DNA of 64,000 bases, taken from contig NZ_CALGFC010000039.1 in the NCBI RefSeq assembly GCF_937881195.1, positions 1 to 64,000 on the forward strand. Direction: 5' to 3'. Made by a program: the position numbers and the translations under genes. This document shows, piece by piece, positions 27,569-36,699 of this stretch. The DNA is from an uncultured Methanobrevibacter sp. (lineage in GTDB: Archaea; Methanobacteriota; Methanobacteria; Methanobacteriales; Methanobacteriaceae). How positions within the stretch are numbered: position 1 is the first letter of the stretch; each line of letters begins with the position of its first letter. The notes beneath the pieces were generated by a model. The model ran no database searches and had not been told where the DNA came from. It was given only the letters and a program-made list of their open reading frames with translations.

Positions 27569-29164
27569 ATGGACAATATTAAAAAGATAGAAAAAAATAG
27601 AATTAAATATTTATTCTTATCGATTATAATTATTTTCTCTATTTTTATTTTTATATCTCCTAGCTATTCTGCAACAATAGAAATTAGTCATAATGCAACT
27701 AATCAAGAAATACAGAACTTAATTGATTCTGCAAAATCTGGAGATATACTTCAATTTAAAAATTCAACATATAATAACATATCACTAATAATAAATAAAA
27801 AATTAACTCTAAATGGAAATGGAGCAACAATAATTTCAAATAAATTTGAAGAAAATAATGGAAATGAAAATGATGGAAATGATACTTTTTCTTTCTATTT
27901 TACAAAAAGTGCTTTAGGTAGTTCTTTAATTGGGTTTAATATAATTACTAACTATGACTATGGAATTATTGTTAATTCATCATCAGTAACAATGAGCTCA
28001 AACAAAATTATTGGAGGTCAAAAAGGTTCAATTTTACTTAATAAAAGTACAAATTCAAATTTGAAGAATAATATAATTTCAAATTCTCAAGAATATGGAT
28101 TATTTATTATAAATTCAGCAAATATAAAAATAATATCAAACATCATTACAAACAACAGCAAAACAGGAATATTCATTTATAATTCACAAAAAGTTATGAT
28201 TAATAAAACTTCAATATTAAATAATAATTTACATGGAATTGAAGTAATACTATCAAATATGACAACAATCATTAACAGTACAATTGGAAATAATTATGAT
28301 GGAATAAGTCTATCAAATACATATAAAACTAATATAACCGAAAATATTATTACTAATAATAAAAGAAATGGGATAAACCTAAATGATAAAACTGAAAGAA
28401 CAGACATTATAAATAATACAATTTCTAAAAATGCAAATGGGATACAATTAAATGGTAAGTCTTTAAATAATGTTATAAAATTGAATATTATTAAAGATCA
28501 AAAACAAACATCAGACACTGATTTAGATGTATTTGAAACAGGAAATGGTATTGTAATTGGAGATAATTATGATCAGTCTTCAACACACAACATTGAATTT
28601 AATACCATTTTAGGTAATGAGAATTTTGATGTTAAAAATAAGCCCCAATTTGATGAAATAGGTATTGGACCTAATTATTATGGAGAAAGTACTCCACATA
28701 TATGTCCTAGGATACTTGCTTCAATATTAACAGCAAAATTAACTGCTTCTGGTGAAATGGCCCTATGGGATGGAAAAAAACAAACAGGATATGTTATAGG
28801 TGCTGATGGAAGAATATATCCATCTTCACAATCAGGAAACCCGATAAACCCACCAAATAATCCTCAAAATGGTTCAAATATTGATAATTCTGGATCAAAT
28901 GGAAATTTAAATAATCCTAGCCTTCAAAATGGAACCAATAATGGAAAAGCATATAACAAAACAAATAGTCCCATAAAAACTAATACAACAAATAATCAAA
29001 ATTCTGTAGGAACTAGTGGTAAAACATTACTAAGTAAAGCTTATGAAGTTATATCAAACCAGATTGCAAAAGCAATGGGAGAAAATTCAATATTGCCATA
29101 TTTAGTCCTTATTTTGATTGCAGGAATATTTGGCTTAGGCTATTTAAAAAAGAAAAAAATATAA
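27569..29164 (+). CDS. membrane-anchored beta-helix surface protein
   Basis: A 531-residue protein. Signal peptide at about residues 12-34 (ending SPSYSA), then a parallel beta-helix (about 90-350) with IINN/ISNN-type rungs and many N-glycosylation sequons. A conserved turn follows (IGPNYYGESTPHICPRIL), then a Pro/Asn/Ser/Thr-rich stalk (about 425-485) and a C-terminal membrane helix followed by KKKK. The layout is that of a cell-surface protein held by its C-terminus. Its N-terminal 60 residues resemble those of the divergent adhesin at 24741-26495, so the two are paralogues. Confidence 0.83.
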   Translation: MDNIKKIEKNRIKYLFLSIIIIFSIFIFISPSYSATIEISHNATNQEIQNLIDSAKSGDILQFKNSTYNNISLIINKKLTLNGNGATIISNKFEENNGNENDGNDTFSFYFTKSALGSSLIGFNIITNYDYGIIVNSSSVTMSSNKIIGGQKGSILLNKSTNSNLKNNIISNSQEYGLFIINSANIKIISNIITNNSKTGIFIYNSQKVMINKTSILNNNLHGIEVILSNMTTIINSTIGNNYDGISLSNTYKTNITENIITNNKRNGINLNDKTERTDIINNTISKNANGIQLNGKSLNNVIKLNIIKDQKQTSDTDLDVFETGNGIVIGDNYDQSSTHNIEFNTILGNENFDVKNKPQFDEIGIGPNYYGESTPHICPRILASILTAKLTASGEMALWDGKKQTGYVIGADGRIYPSSQSGNPINPPNNPQNGSNIDNSGSNGNLNNPSLQNGTNNGKAYNKTNSPIKTNTTNNQNSVGTSGKTLLSKAYEVISNQIAKAMGENSILPYLVLILIAGIFGLGYLKKKKI

Positions 29165-29267
29165 AAAAGAAAGAATTATAATTATTTATTAAAATATTAA
29201 ATTAATATTAAAATATTATTAAAATATTATAAATCAAATATTATAAAATTAATCAAATTTTATAAAA

Positions 29268-31184
29268 TTATCTAAAAGTCGCAATAATCGGAATATCCAT
29301 CTCAATTGCATCTAAGAGAATTTCAGTAATTTCGAGACCTTGTTTTAATCTCACAAGGCCTTTTTTTCCAACAGTAGCTGTGAAAAGATATTCGCCATTA
29401 ACCGAAACATCAAACTCTTCGCCAATATTCTCATATCCCATATCTAAATTTAAGTGTTTTTTAGATACTTCATAAGGAATTTCAAACTCTTCACCAGCTT
29501 TTTTAGATTTATTTTCCTTTTCATATTTAGGATCTTTTAAAGATTCAATAGGTTCAATACCAATACTAATTCCTACTTTTCTTTCAAGATCATCTATACG
29601 TTTACCTTTTTTACCAATTATTTTTGGAATAAATTTCTCATTTACAAAAACTTTTACTCTATCATTAGAAACAAGCTCAACTTTAACATTAGATTTTGGA
29701 ACTATTTTTTTAACAGCCCTAGTAACTTCTTTCTCAACTATCATATCTACAGAGGACTTAGAATCATTATTTTTTCCATTATCTTGAACTAAATCAACAT
29801 CCATCACAATAGTCTGTTCACCATAAGTGTAAATTTCATTTTTTAAGTCATTAGTCTCAAAGTCACGAACTTCAATAACTGGCCTTGCAAGGTCTGCTTC
29901 TTGCATACCTGAAGGTACTTTTACAGTTAAATTAGTTTCATAAATAGATTTAATTTCACCATCTTCAATATAAATAGTTGTATCAACAATTGAAGGGATT
30001 ATACCCAGTTCAACCCTTGCAGCTATTCTTTGGATAGCATCAATAGGACGAGTAGCATGAACAACTCCAATCATTCCAACACCTGCCAACCTCATATCAG
30101 CAAAAATATTAAAATCATGATTTTTTCTAAGTTCATCATAAATAGTGAAATCTGGCCTAACAAGAAGTAAAATATCTGCAGTTTTTTCCATATCCCCATC
30201 TAAAGGAGCATATTGAGTTATTTCATCACCAACTTGAAGATCACGAGGTGATTCCATGGTTTTCACTATTTGATTCATATCTTCAGAAAAAAATTTAGCT
30301 ACAGCTTGAGCAAATGTACTTTTTCCCGCTCCAGGAGAACCTGAAATTAAGATACCATTAGCTGTATTTCTAAGTCTATCCATTAACTTATCAGAAAGTT
30401 TATAATCTTCAATAGAAACTTCTGCTACTGGCCTAACTGCAGTAATCTCCATTGCTTCAGAAAATGGAGGTTTAGCTATTGAAATTCTGTATTCTCTTGA
30501 TTGAATAACTGTAGCTCCTTCTTCTTCAAGTTCAAGATATGTCTTAAAATCATATCTAGATTTTTCTATTATTTCTTCAGCAATTTTAATAAGATAATCA
30601 TAACTAAGAGGCTTTGAATTTAATTTAACAAGATTTATATTTCCCGGTTTTCCTTTTTTAGCCATTGGAGGAACATTTTCCTTAAGATGTACAGACATTG
30701 TATCATCATCAAAATATTCAGATATTTTTAGTTCCTTACTGGATTTATCTTCTTGTTCAACAAATATAGATTTAATTCCCTGGGCTTTAGCTACTTCATT
30801 TTGAACTTTATCCGATGTTACTAAAATAGCAAATTCAGCTTTTGCAACATCTCTTATAATTGCATCGATTTCACCAGTTTTAGAAAGAGAAATTTCATAA
30901 TTGCTAGGTCTTTTTCCAGTGAAACTAATAGCTATTTCTCCACTATCAACAAGTTTTTGAAGTTTTTTTAACTCATTTAGCCCTTTTTGACCAATAAGTT
31001 GACCTTTATTTGTTTGATATTCAAGTTCAGCGACAACTGCTTCAGGAATAATAATTTCTGGATAATTTAAATTATTTTCATTAATTAAATTAGTTATTGC
31101 TCCTTCAATAATAGCACTAGTATCAGGCACTATTTTCTCTATATTTTCTTCATTTTCTATTTCAAATTTTTCAATAAATTCCAA
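29268..31184 (-). CDS. PIN domain, ATPase and KH domain protein
   Basis: A 638-residue archaeal PINc-type ATPase. The N-terminal PIN nuclease domain (VPDTSAIIEGAI; further acidic residues in GEIDAIIRD and TSDK) is followed by a PilT/VirB11-like ATPase core with Walker A GSPGAGKST (about 278-286) and HDFNIFADMRLAGVGMIGVVHATRP-like motifs. Then comes a KH domain with the GXXG loop GKKGKR and a C-terminal beta domain. It is probably an RNA-binding, ATP-driven ribonuclease or RNA remodeller; the function is unproven. The start is TTG with GGGGAT upstream. It is third in the hisS-hisI transcript. Confidence 0.9.
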   Translation of the reverse strand: MEFIEKFEIENEENIEKIVPDTSAIIEGAITNLINENNLNYPEIIIPEAVVAELEYQTNKGQLIGQKGLNELKKLQKLVDSGEIAISFTGKRPSNYEISLSKTGEIDAIIRDVAKAEFAILVTSDKVQNEVAKAQGIKSIFVEQEDKSSKELKISEYFDDDTMSVHLKENVPPMAKKGKPGNINLVKLNSKPLSYDYLIKIAEEIIEKSRYDFKTYLELEEEGATVIQSREYRISIAKPPFSEAMEITAVRPVAEVSIEDYKLSDKLMDRLRNTANGILISGSPGAGKSTFAQAVAKFFSEDMNQIVKTMESPRDLQVGDEITQYAPLDGDMEKTADILLLVRPDFTIYDELRKNHDFNIFADMRLAGVGMIGVVHATRPIDAIQRIAARVELGIIPSIVDTTIYIEDGEIKSIYETNLTVKVPSGMQEADLARPVIEVRDFETNDLKNEIYTYGEQTIVMDVDLVQDNGKNNDSKSSVDMIVEKEVTRAVKKIVPKSNVKVELVSNDRVKVFVNEKFIPKIIGKKGKRIDDLERKVGISIGIEPIESLKDPKYEKENKSKKAGEEFEIPYEVSKKHLNLDMGYENIGEEFDVSVNGEYLFTATVGKKGLVRLKQGLEITEILLDAIEMDIPIIATFR

Positions 31185-31298
31185 TTGATAATCCCCTGTG
31201 TTTATAATGTTTAAATAGTTAATATACTATTTAAAATAAAATTTAATAAATACCATAAATATTCATTAATCTAATAAAAAGTTATAACTTAAGATTTA

Positions 31299-31727
31299 TT
31301 ATTCCTTACCATATACCTCTTCTGGATTAAATAATCTTTCAGATATGATTTTTAAATCTTCTTTATCCAAATCTTCTAAATCTTTATTATTTTCATTTAT
31401 GTTAGCTACATCAAATTCTCTAAAAAAACAAGAATAATAACCTTCATGACATGCAGCACCAGTTTGCTCTACTTTTAAAACAACCGCATCCATATCACAA
31501 TCAGTAAATATTTCTTTAACCTTTTGAGTGTTTCCTGAGCTTTCTCCTTTTAACCATAATTTATTTCTAGAAGTACTCCAATAATGAGCAATACCTGTCT
31601 TTAAAGTTTTTGTAAGTGCTTCTTTATTCATATAAGCCACCATTAAAACTTGAGAACTTTCATAATCTTGAACAACAGATATTACCAATTTTTCTCCATT
31701 AACTTCATGTTTAAAATTAATTTTAAT
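31299..31727 (-). CDS. hisI: phosphoribosyl-AMP cyclohydrolase, probable ATT start
   Basis: Third step of histidine synthesis: opens the ring of phosphoribosyl-AMP. Family motifs are VVQDYESSQVLMVAYMN, HYWSTSRNKLWLKGESSGN and the metal ligands in DCDMDAVV, GAACHEGYYSCFF. The first ordinary start is a TTG at 31688 and cuts off the N-terminal strand. The frame remains open upstream, encoding KINFKHEVNGEKL, the usual HisI beginning, and leads to two ATT codons (31730, 31727) behind AGGGAGTG. No ATG, GTG or TTG exists between the hisS stop and 31688. The alternative is the TTG itself, which has a GGAG five bases upstream. The gene follows hisS by 24 bases. Confidence 0.9.
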   Translation of the reverse strand: MKINFKHEVNGEKLVISVVQDYESSQVLMVAYMNKEALTKTLKTGIAHYWSTSRNKLWLKGESSGNTQKVKEIFTDCDMDAVVLKVEQTGAACHEGYYSCFFREFDVANINENNKDLEDLDKEDLKIISERLFNPEEVYGKE

Positions 31728-31751
31728 AATTACACTCCCTACAATTAAATA

Positions 31752-33068
31752 TTAATTATTGCTTAAAAACTCTTTAATATCTTCTATAGCCACTAATTCC
31801 TGATTTCCAGAAATCATATCTTTAATAGTAACACTATTTTTATCTAAATCATCTTTTCCTACTAATATGACATATTTAGCATTTAATTTATTAGCTGTAT
31901 TAAGTAATTTTTTAAATTTCTTTCTTGAAAGATCTATTTCAGTCGGAATACCTAAAGATCTGATTTTTTGACCTATTTCAAAAGACTTTTCTCTTGTCTC
32001 ATTAGATATAGGTGCAACGAAAACATCAATAATAGAATCCTCTTCAATAATAGATTCAGAATTATTAGTTTTAGACCTATTATTTTCAATAGCATTCATT
32101 AAACGATCAAAACCAAAAGCAAAGCCAGTAGATTCAACTTTTTCTCCCCCAAAAAGTTCTACAAGGTTATAACTACCCCCACCAGCTATTTGTTTTTGAG
32201 CTCCGAGTTCTGGAACATAAATTTCAAAAACAATTCCAGTATAATAATCTAAACCTCTTGCTATTCCAAGATTAAGAGTATAATTAGAAACTTTGAAACT
32301 TTTTAAAAGGTTTATAAGTTTTTTAAACTCGTTTAAAGATTCAAAAGCCTCATCATATTTGCTAATAAGATTTTCAAGATCGTTCAATACCTCATCTTTA
32401 CCGACAAAATCTACTAATTTAATTAATATTTGTGATAACTCGTTAATTTCTATAAGTGGATTTCTATCATTAGTAAGCTCACTTTCAAGTAAATCTTTAT
32501 CTCCTTTATCAATTAAAGCCATGATTTCTTCTTGAATATCGCTTGATATTTTAAAATGGCTAAATAAACCCCTGATTATACCTAGATGATTAATATGAAT
32601 TTCAGCACTATCAATTCCTAAATTTTCTAAAGATTGTTCTGCCATTGCAATAGCTTCAGCTTCTCCTTCAGGAGATTTAGCACCTATTAATTCGCAACCA
32701 AACTGCCAGAATTGACGAAATCTTCCTTTTTGAGGCCTTTCATATCTAAAACAACTTCCAAAATAATAAAGTTTTATTGGTTTAGCTGTTTTTTGGAGTT
32801 CATTAATATATAACCTAGCTACAGGAGCCGTAATTTCAGGCCTAAGTGTTATTTCACGGTTAGATTTATCAGTGAAATTGTATAATTGATCAACAATCTG
32901 ATCTCCAGATTTTGTTGTGAATAATTTTAAATCTTCAAATAAGGGAGTTTTTATTTCTTGATAAGCATAAGTTTCAAAGACTTTTCTCAATGTGTTTTCA
33001 CACTTTTTTCTTTCTCTCATTTCATCAAAAAGAAAGTCTCTTGTTCCACGAGGTCTTGTAAATTCCAA
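31752..33068 (-). CDS. hisS: histidyl-tRNA synthetase
   Basis: Class II aminoacyl-tRNA synthetase that charges tRNA-His. 438 residues. Motif 1 lies around RKVFETYAYQEIKTPLFED. Motif 2 is FRYERPQKGRFRQFWQFGCE. The histidine-specific loop is LGIARGLDYYTGIVFE, motif 3 is GFAFGFDRL, and the C-terminal anticodon-binding domain begins at about 345. TTG start with GGAGG seven bases upstream. It heads the hisS-hisI-PIN ATPase transcript. Confidence 0.97.
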   Translation of the reverse strand: MEFTRPRGTRDFLFDEMRERKKCENTLRKVFETYAYQEIKTPLFEDLKLFTTKSGDQIVDQLYNFTDKSNREITLRPEITAPVARLYINELQKTAKPIKLYYFGSCFRYERPQKGRFRQFWQFGCELIGAKSPEGEAEAIAMAEQSLENLGIDSAEIHINHLGIIRGLFSHFKISSDIQEEIMALIDKGDKDLLESELTNDRNPLIEINELSQILIKLVDFVGKDEVLNDLENLISKYDEAFESLNEFKKLINLLKSFKVSNYTLNLGIARGLDYYTGIVFEIYVPELGAQKQIAGGGSYNLVELFGGEKVESTGFAFGFDRLMNAIENNRSKTNNSESIIEEDSIIDVFVAPISNETREKSFEIGQKIRSLGIPTEIDLSRKKFKKLLNTANKLNAKYVILVGKDDLDKNSVTIKDMISGNQELVAIEDIKEFLSNN

Positions 33069-33693
33069 TATTATTCCTCCAATTTATAATGAAAAGACAA
33101 TAATTTAAATAATTTTTTAAAAATGAGTTAAAATATAAATAAATATAATAAATATAATAAAATTTTAAACTATTTTATAATTTTTATTTTTATAATTGTA
33201 TTTTGTTTTTATAATTTTCTATATTAAATAACTATTATAAATTTAAAATATCTATTCAAATATTAAAATATTTTTCTATTAAACTACAAATCAATTTGAT
33301 TAATTAATTCTTTAATATGAACATTTTATATATAAATTAAACAACCTATTTTTTTAATAATTATTTATCTAATTTAATAATATAATTATTCTTGCCAATT
33401 AGTAGCTAAAATATTTATTTTGTATTAAAATATTTATTTATCAAAGTTTATATAATTATATGACAAATATTGGAATTCATATTTTTAATAATATTGAAAA
33501 TTAATTTTTAATAATATTAATTATTAATTTTTTAATTTAGATTAATAATAATTATTACAATATTATCTAGATTAAAATTAATTATATTCAATGAAAAAAA
33601 TTATAATTAAAATATGAGTAATAAATAAGTTTAATAGAAATATGAGTAATAAAAAATTTAATAGAATAATAATAATGAAAAGAGAGTGATTAA
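33069..33693. other. 625-base divergent spacer between hisS and aroE
   Basis: AT-rich, with many AATAATATTAATTATTAATTTT-like inverted A/T stretches that are expected by composition. No gene and no convincing operator was seen. Confidence 0.4.
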
Positions 33694-34599
33694 TTGATAA
33701 ATGGAACCACAAAAGTTGTTGGAATAATTGGAAACCCAGTTGGACATAGCTTTTCTCCAGCGATGTTTAATGCTGCATTTAAATCTATGAATATGAACTA
33801 TGTTTATGTTCCATTTAAAGTAGAAAAGGAAAACTTGAAATATGCGATTCGTGGTGCTAAAGCATTTGGTATTCAAGGACTTAATGTTACTATTCCCCAT
33901 AAACAAAAAGTCATAAATGAACTTGATAAATTTGATATAATGGCAAATCTAATCGGTGCAGTCAATACAATAAAATTTAAAGAGGGCAAATCAAAAGGTT
34001 ATAACACTGATTGTGTTGGTGCTGTTCGAGCCATTAAAGAAGTTTCAGATTTAAAAGATAAGAATGTAGTAATAGTTGGAGCTGGAGGTGCTGCAAGAGC
34101 AATATCTTTTCAATTAGCTATAGAAGGAGTTAACAGCATAAATATGATTAATAGAAGTCCTAAAAAAGCAAAATCCCTTATTTATGATATTAAAACTTTA
34201 CTATCTGCAGATTTTACTGATAATTCAAAATTAGACGAATTAACAATAGATTTTTCACATATAGACATTACATTTAAATATGGAAGCCTCGATGAGTTAC
34301 CTAAAAGTTTAGCCGATGCAGATATTTTAATTGATACTACGCCTGTAGGTATGCATCCAAATTTAAATGATGAACCAATAGCTACTTATGATATCATGCA
34401 TTCAGATCTTATTGTTAATGATATTGTTTACAATCCTCTTGAAACTAATCTTTTAAAGGAAGCAAAGAAAATAGGCGCAACTATAATTTATGGAACTAAA
34501 ATGCTTTTGTATCAAGGTGCTGAAAATTTTAAAATATGGACTGGAGAAGAAGCCCCATTAGATATTATGGAAAAAAGCATATTAAATTCTATTAAATAG
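33694..34599 (+). CDS. aroE: shikimate dehydrogenase
   Basis: NADP-dependent reduction of 3-dehydroshikimate to shikimate. 301 residues. The N-terminal catalytic domain has GNPVGHSFSPAMFN, NVTIPHKQ with the catalytic Lys, and GAVNTIKF. The Rossmann domain has VVIVGAGGAARAIS and DTTPVGMHPN; the C-terminal helix motif is LLYQGAENFKIWTG. The segment around residues 170-205 (LLSADFTDNSKLDELTIDFSH) is somewhat longer than in the bacterial enzyme. TTG start with GAGTGAT upstream. Confidence 0.96.
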   Translation: MINGTTKVVGIIGNPVGHSFSPAMFNAAFKSMNMNYVYVPFKVEKENLKYAIRGAKAFGIQGLNVTIPHKQKVINELDKFDIMANLIGAVNTIKFKEGKSKGYNTDCVGAVRAIKEVSDLKDKNVVIVGAGGAARAISFQLAIEGVNSINMINRSPKKAKSLIYDIKTLLSADFTDNSKLDELTIDFSHIDITFKYGSLDELPKSLADADILIDTTPVGMHPNLNDEPIATYDIMHSDLIVNDIVYNPLETNLLKEAKKIGATIIYGTKMLLYQGAENFKIWTGEEAPLDIMEKSILNSIK

Positions 34600-35037
34600 A
34601 ATATTAATAAAAATTAAAAATAATAAATAATGAATACAAGATATTTAAAAATAATAAATAATGAATACAAGATATTGAAATAATCCCTCAAAAAATAAAA
34701 TAGCTCATTTAAAAATAATAAAATAAACAATCAAATAAAAAATAATTAAAAAAATAAGTAAAAATATAATTAAAAAATTAAAAAATTAAACAATCAAATA
34801 AAAAATTAAATAAAAAACAAATAAATAAATAATATTAAATTATAATATATATTATAAAATTATTACATCCATACATAAACATTAATTAAATATGTAAATT
34901 TTAATAATTTAATTTTTAATAATTTATAATTCTAATTAAAAAAATTGATTTATTAATTATATTAGAATGTTTAATTATATTAATACTACCCATATTTGAA
35001 AATAGCTATTAATAAACTTAATAAGGAGATTGAATCA
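34600..35037. other. 438-base gap with a tandem duplication
   Basis: Gene-free and A-rich, between aroE and the NifX-like gene. It includes the 31-base tandem duplication at 34616-34676 and lower-grade AAATAAAAAATTAAA repeats. Confidence 0.45.
34616..34676. repeat. 31-base tandem duplication after aroE
   Basis: Two identical 30-base copies (ending GAATACAAGATATT) with a period of 31 start 17 bases after the aroE stop codon. The perfect identity suggests a recent duplication. Confidence 0.9.
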
Positions 35038-35367
35038 ATGTCTTATAGAATTGCAGTAACAAGTGATGATGGAGAATATGTTAATCAGCATTTTGGCCAA
35101 GCCACCCATTTTTTACTTTTTGAAGTTGAAGATGATGGAAATTATGAATATTTAGGTTCTGTTAAAAACAATCCCACATGTAACAGTGATGAAAAAAACA
35201 AATCAGAACAAGCCATTGCCCTCATTGATGACGTTAGTATTTTAATAACACAGAATCTTGGGAAAAAACCACTTGAAATTTGTATTGAAAAAGGAATTAA
35301 GCCCATAATATCATATAAAGCTATTGATGATGCATTAGATCAAGCAATAAGTGATTATAATCAATAA
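35038..35367 (+). CDS. NifX/NifB-like iron-molybdenum cofactor family protein
   Basis: A 109-residue domain of the dinitrogenase iron-molybdenum cofactor biosynthesis family. It has the sequence RIAVTSDDGEYVNQHFGQATHFLLFEV, NNPTC..., ISILITQNLGKKPLEICIEKGI-type strands (DVSILITQNLG) and AIDDALDQAI. In archaea without nitrogenase such proteins are thought to handle Fe-S or Mo-Fe-S clusters or regulate redox systems; the exact role here is unknown. A TTG at 34996 is in frame, but AAGGAG lies nine bases before the ATG. Confidence 0.85.
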   Translation: MSYRIAVTSDDGEYVNQHFGQATHFLLFEVEDDGNYEYLGSVKNNPTCNSDEKNKSEQAIALIDDVSILITQNLGKKPLEICIEKGIKPIISYKAIDDALDQAISDYNQ

Positions 35368-35409
35368 TAATTAATTTTAAAATATAATACTTGGAAATAC
35401 AATGAAAAT

Positions 35410-35461
35410 AAAAATATAAAATAAAAATATAAAATAAAAATATAAAATGAAAATATAAAAT
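35410..35461. repeat. four tandem copies of a 13-base A/T unit
   Basis: AAAAATATAAAAT is repeated four times (the last copy begins with G) downstream of the NifX-like gene. Confidence 0.85.
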
Positions 35462-35681
35462 ATTAATTATAAGATATAGAATAATATTAATAAATTAAAT
35501 TTACAACTTATATTTTCCTTAATTCTCCTATTCTTATATGTCTTATTTTTCCCAATAAATTATTTCAGATAATTATTTAATCAATCATATATTCTTCTTA
35601 AATTTTAGTATTTTAATTATAGTAAATTATAATTACTAAAATAATTAATATTAACCTAAATGTTATAATCTAGATGATTTT
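35462..35681. other. rest of the gap upstream of the PP-loop-like gene
   Basis: Together with the adjoining repeat this makes a 314-base gene-free gap. It contains T-rich sequence with TTTTCC and CTTAAATTTTAG stretches and probably the promoter of the next gene. Confidence 0.35.
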
Positions 35682-36569
35682 ATGAATCAAACTATAGATA
35701 AAGCTAATAAAAAAAAAGAAGTTTTAAAGTTACTTAGCATAATTGGTATAGACACAAGATATGTTAGTTATACACCCAAGGTATTATATATAAATGATCA
35801 AAGGTTTGCTAAGTTTTCTAAAAAAAGACAAGTAACTTTTAAGAAATATTATCCCAAAATAGAAATTATAAATTCTAATGTTCTTAGAAAGATATGTATA
35901 AAATTTTCAGAAATTATAGCTAATGAAATATCTCCTAAAAATAATGTTTTAATATTAAAACCTAAAAATAAAGTAGATTATTTATTAAAAATAGTTTTAG
36001 AACCTTATGCTCGAAAATATGGGATAAAAATTATGGAATATGATATAAAAAATATAAATTCTTTTTTATCAAAATTAGATCAAAAAAATCAAATATTTAT
36101 AAAATTAGATAAGTTAAAAAATATTGACAAATTATTCTTTAGTGATACTGAGGAATATGAAGCTAATAAAAATGATAAAAGTAATTTAATCAAAATTGAT
36201 TCAGTTCTTTTATCACAAACTTTAGATGATAAAGTTGAATCTATATTAACAAGTATATTTAAAGGTGAGGGAATTCCATTTTCCAAATCAGATTATAATA
36301 ATGAAACTAAAATTGTCTATCCATTTATAAATGTTCCAAATAGTTGGATTGATACATTTCTCGAAACACTAGAAAAGGAATTAGATTCAAAAATTGATAT
36401 TATAATTAAAAATAAAACATTGAATTATTCAAATAATGATTCTTATTATAAAATTACTAAATCATTTATGGATTTTATAGAAGAAATAATACCACAATAT
36501 AGAGGAAATATTCTAAAATCATCAAATTTCATAGAAGATAAATTAATAAATACTAAAAAATCCAAATAA
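35682..36569 (+). CDS. degenerate PP-loop protein resembling tRNA thiolation subunits (CTU2/TtcA-like)
   Basis: A 295-residue protein. Residues 174-197 (SVLLSQTLDDKVESILTS then IFKGEG) match the GHxxDDxxETVLxxxxRG signature of TtcA/Ncs6/TilS PP-loop proteins. The later YPFINVPNSWI and FIEEIIPQYRGNILKS resemble the RPLxYVxExEI and FLxxLExxxPGxRxxLL segments of the same enzymes. The N-terminal SGGKDS ATP loop and the CxxC zinc fingers are missing, so it is unlikely to be a complete thiolase. It could be the non-catalytic partner of an archaeal Ncs6/NcsA, as CTU2 is in eukaryotes. The family link rests on motif reading by eye. Confidence 0.6.
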   Translation: MNQTIDKANKKKEVLKLLSIIGIDTRYVSYTPKVLYINDQRFAKFSKKRQVTFKKYYPKIEIINSNVLRKICIKFSEIIANEISPKNNVLILKPKNKVDYLLKIVLEPYARKYGIKIMEYDIKNINSFLSKLDQKNQIFIKLDKLKNIDKLFFSDTEEYEANKNDKSNLIKIDSVLLSQTLDDKVESILTSIFKGEGIPFSKSDYNNETKIVYPFINVPNSWIDTFLETLEKELDSKIDIIIKNKTLNYSNNDSYYKITKSFMDFIEEIIPQYRGNILKSSNFIEDKLINTKKSK

Positions 36570-36699
36570 ACTTAAAAATATTCATTAAAATCAAATTTAA
36601 TAAATAAAAATAAAAAAATAAAAAAAAATATTTCAATTAGAGAAATGGTTTAAAATAGGAAGAAATAATAAAAAATAATAATTCCCAAGTGATATTAAC

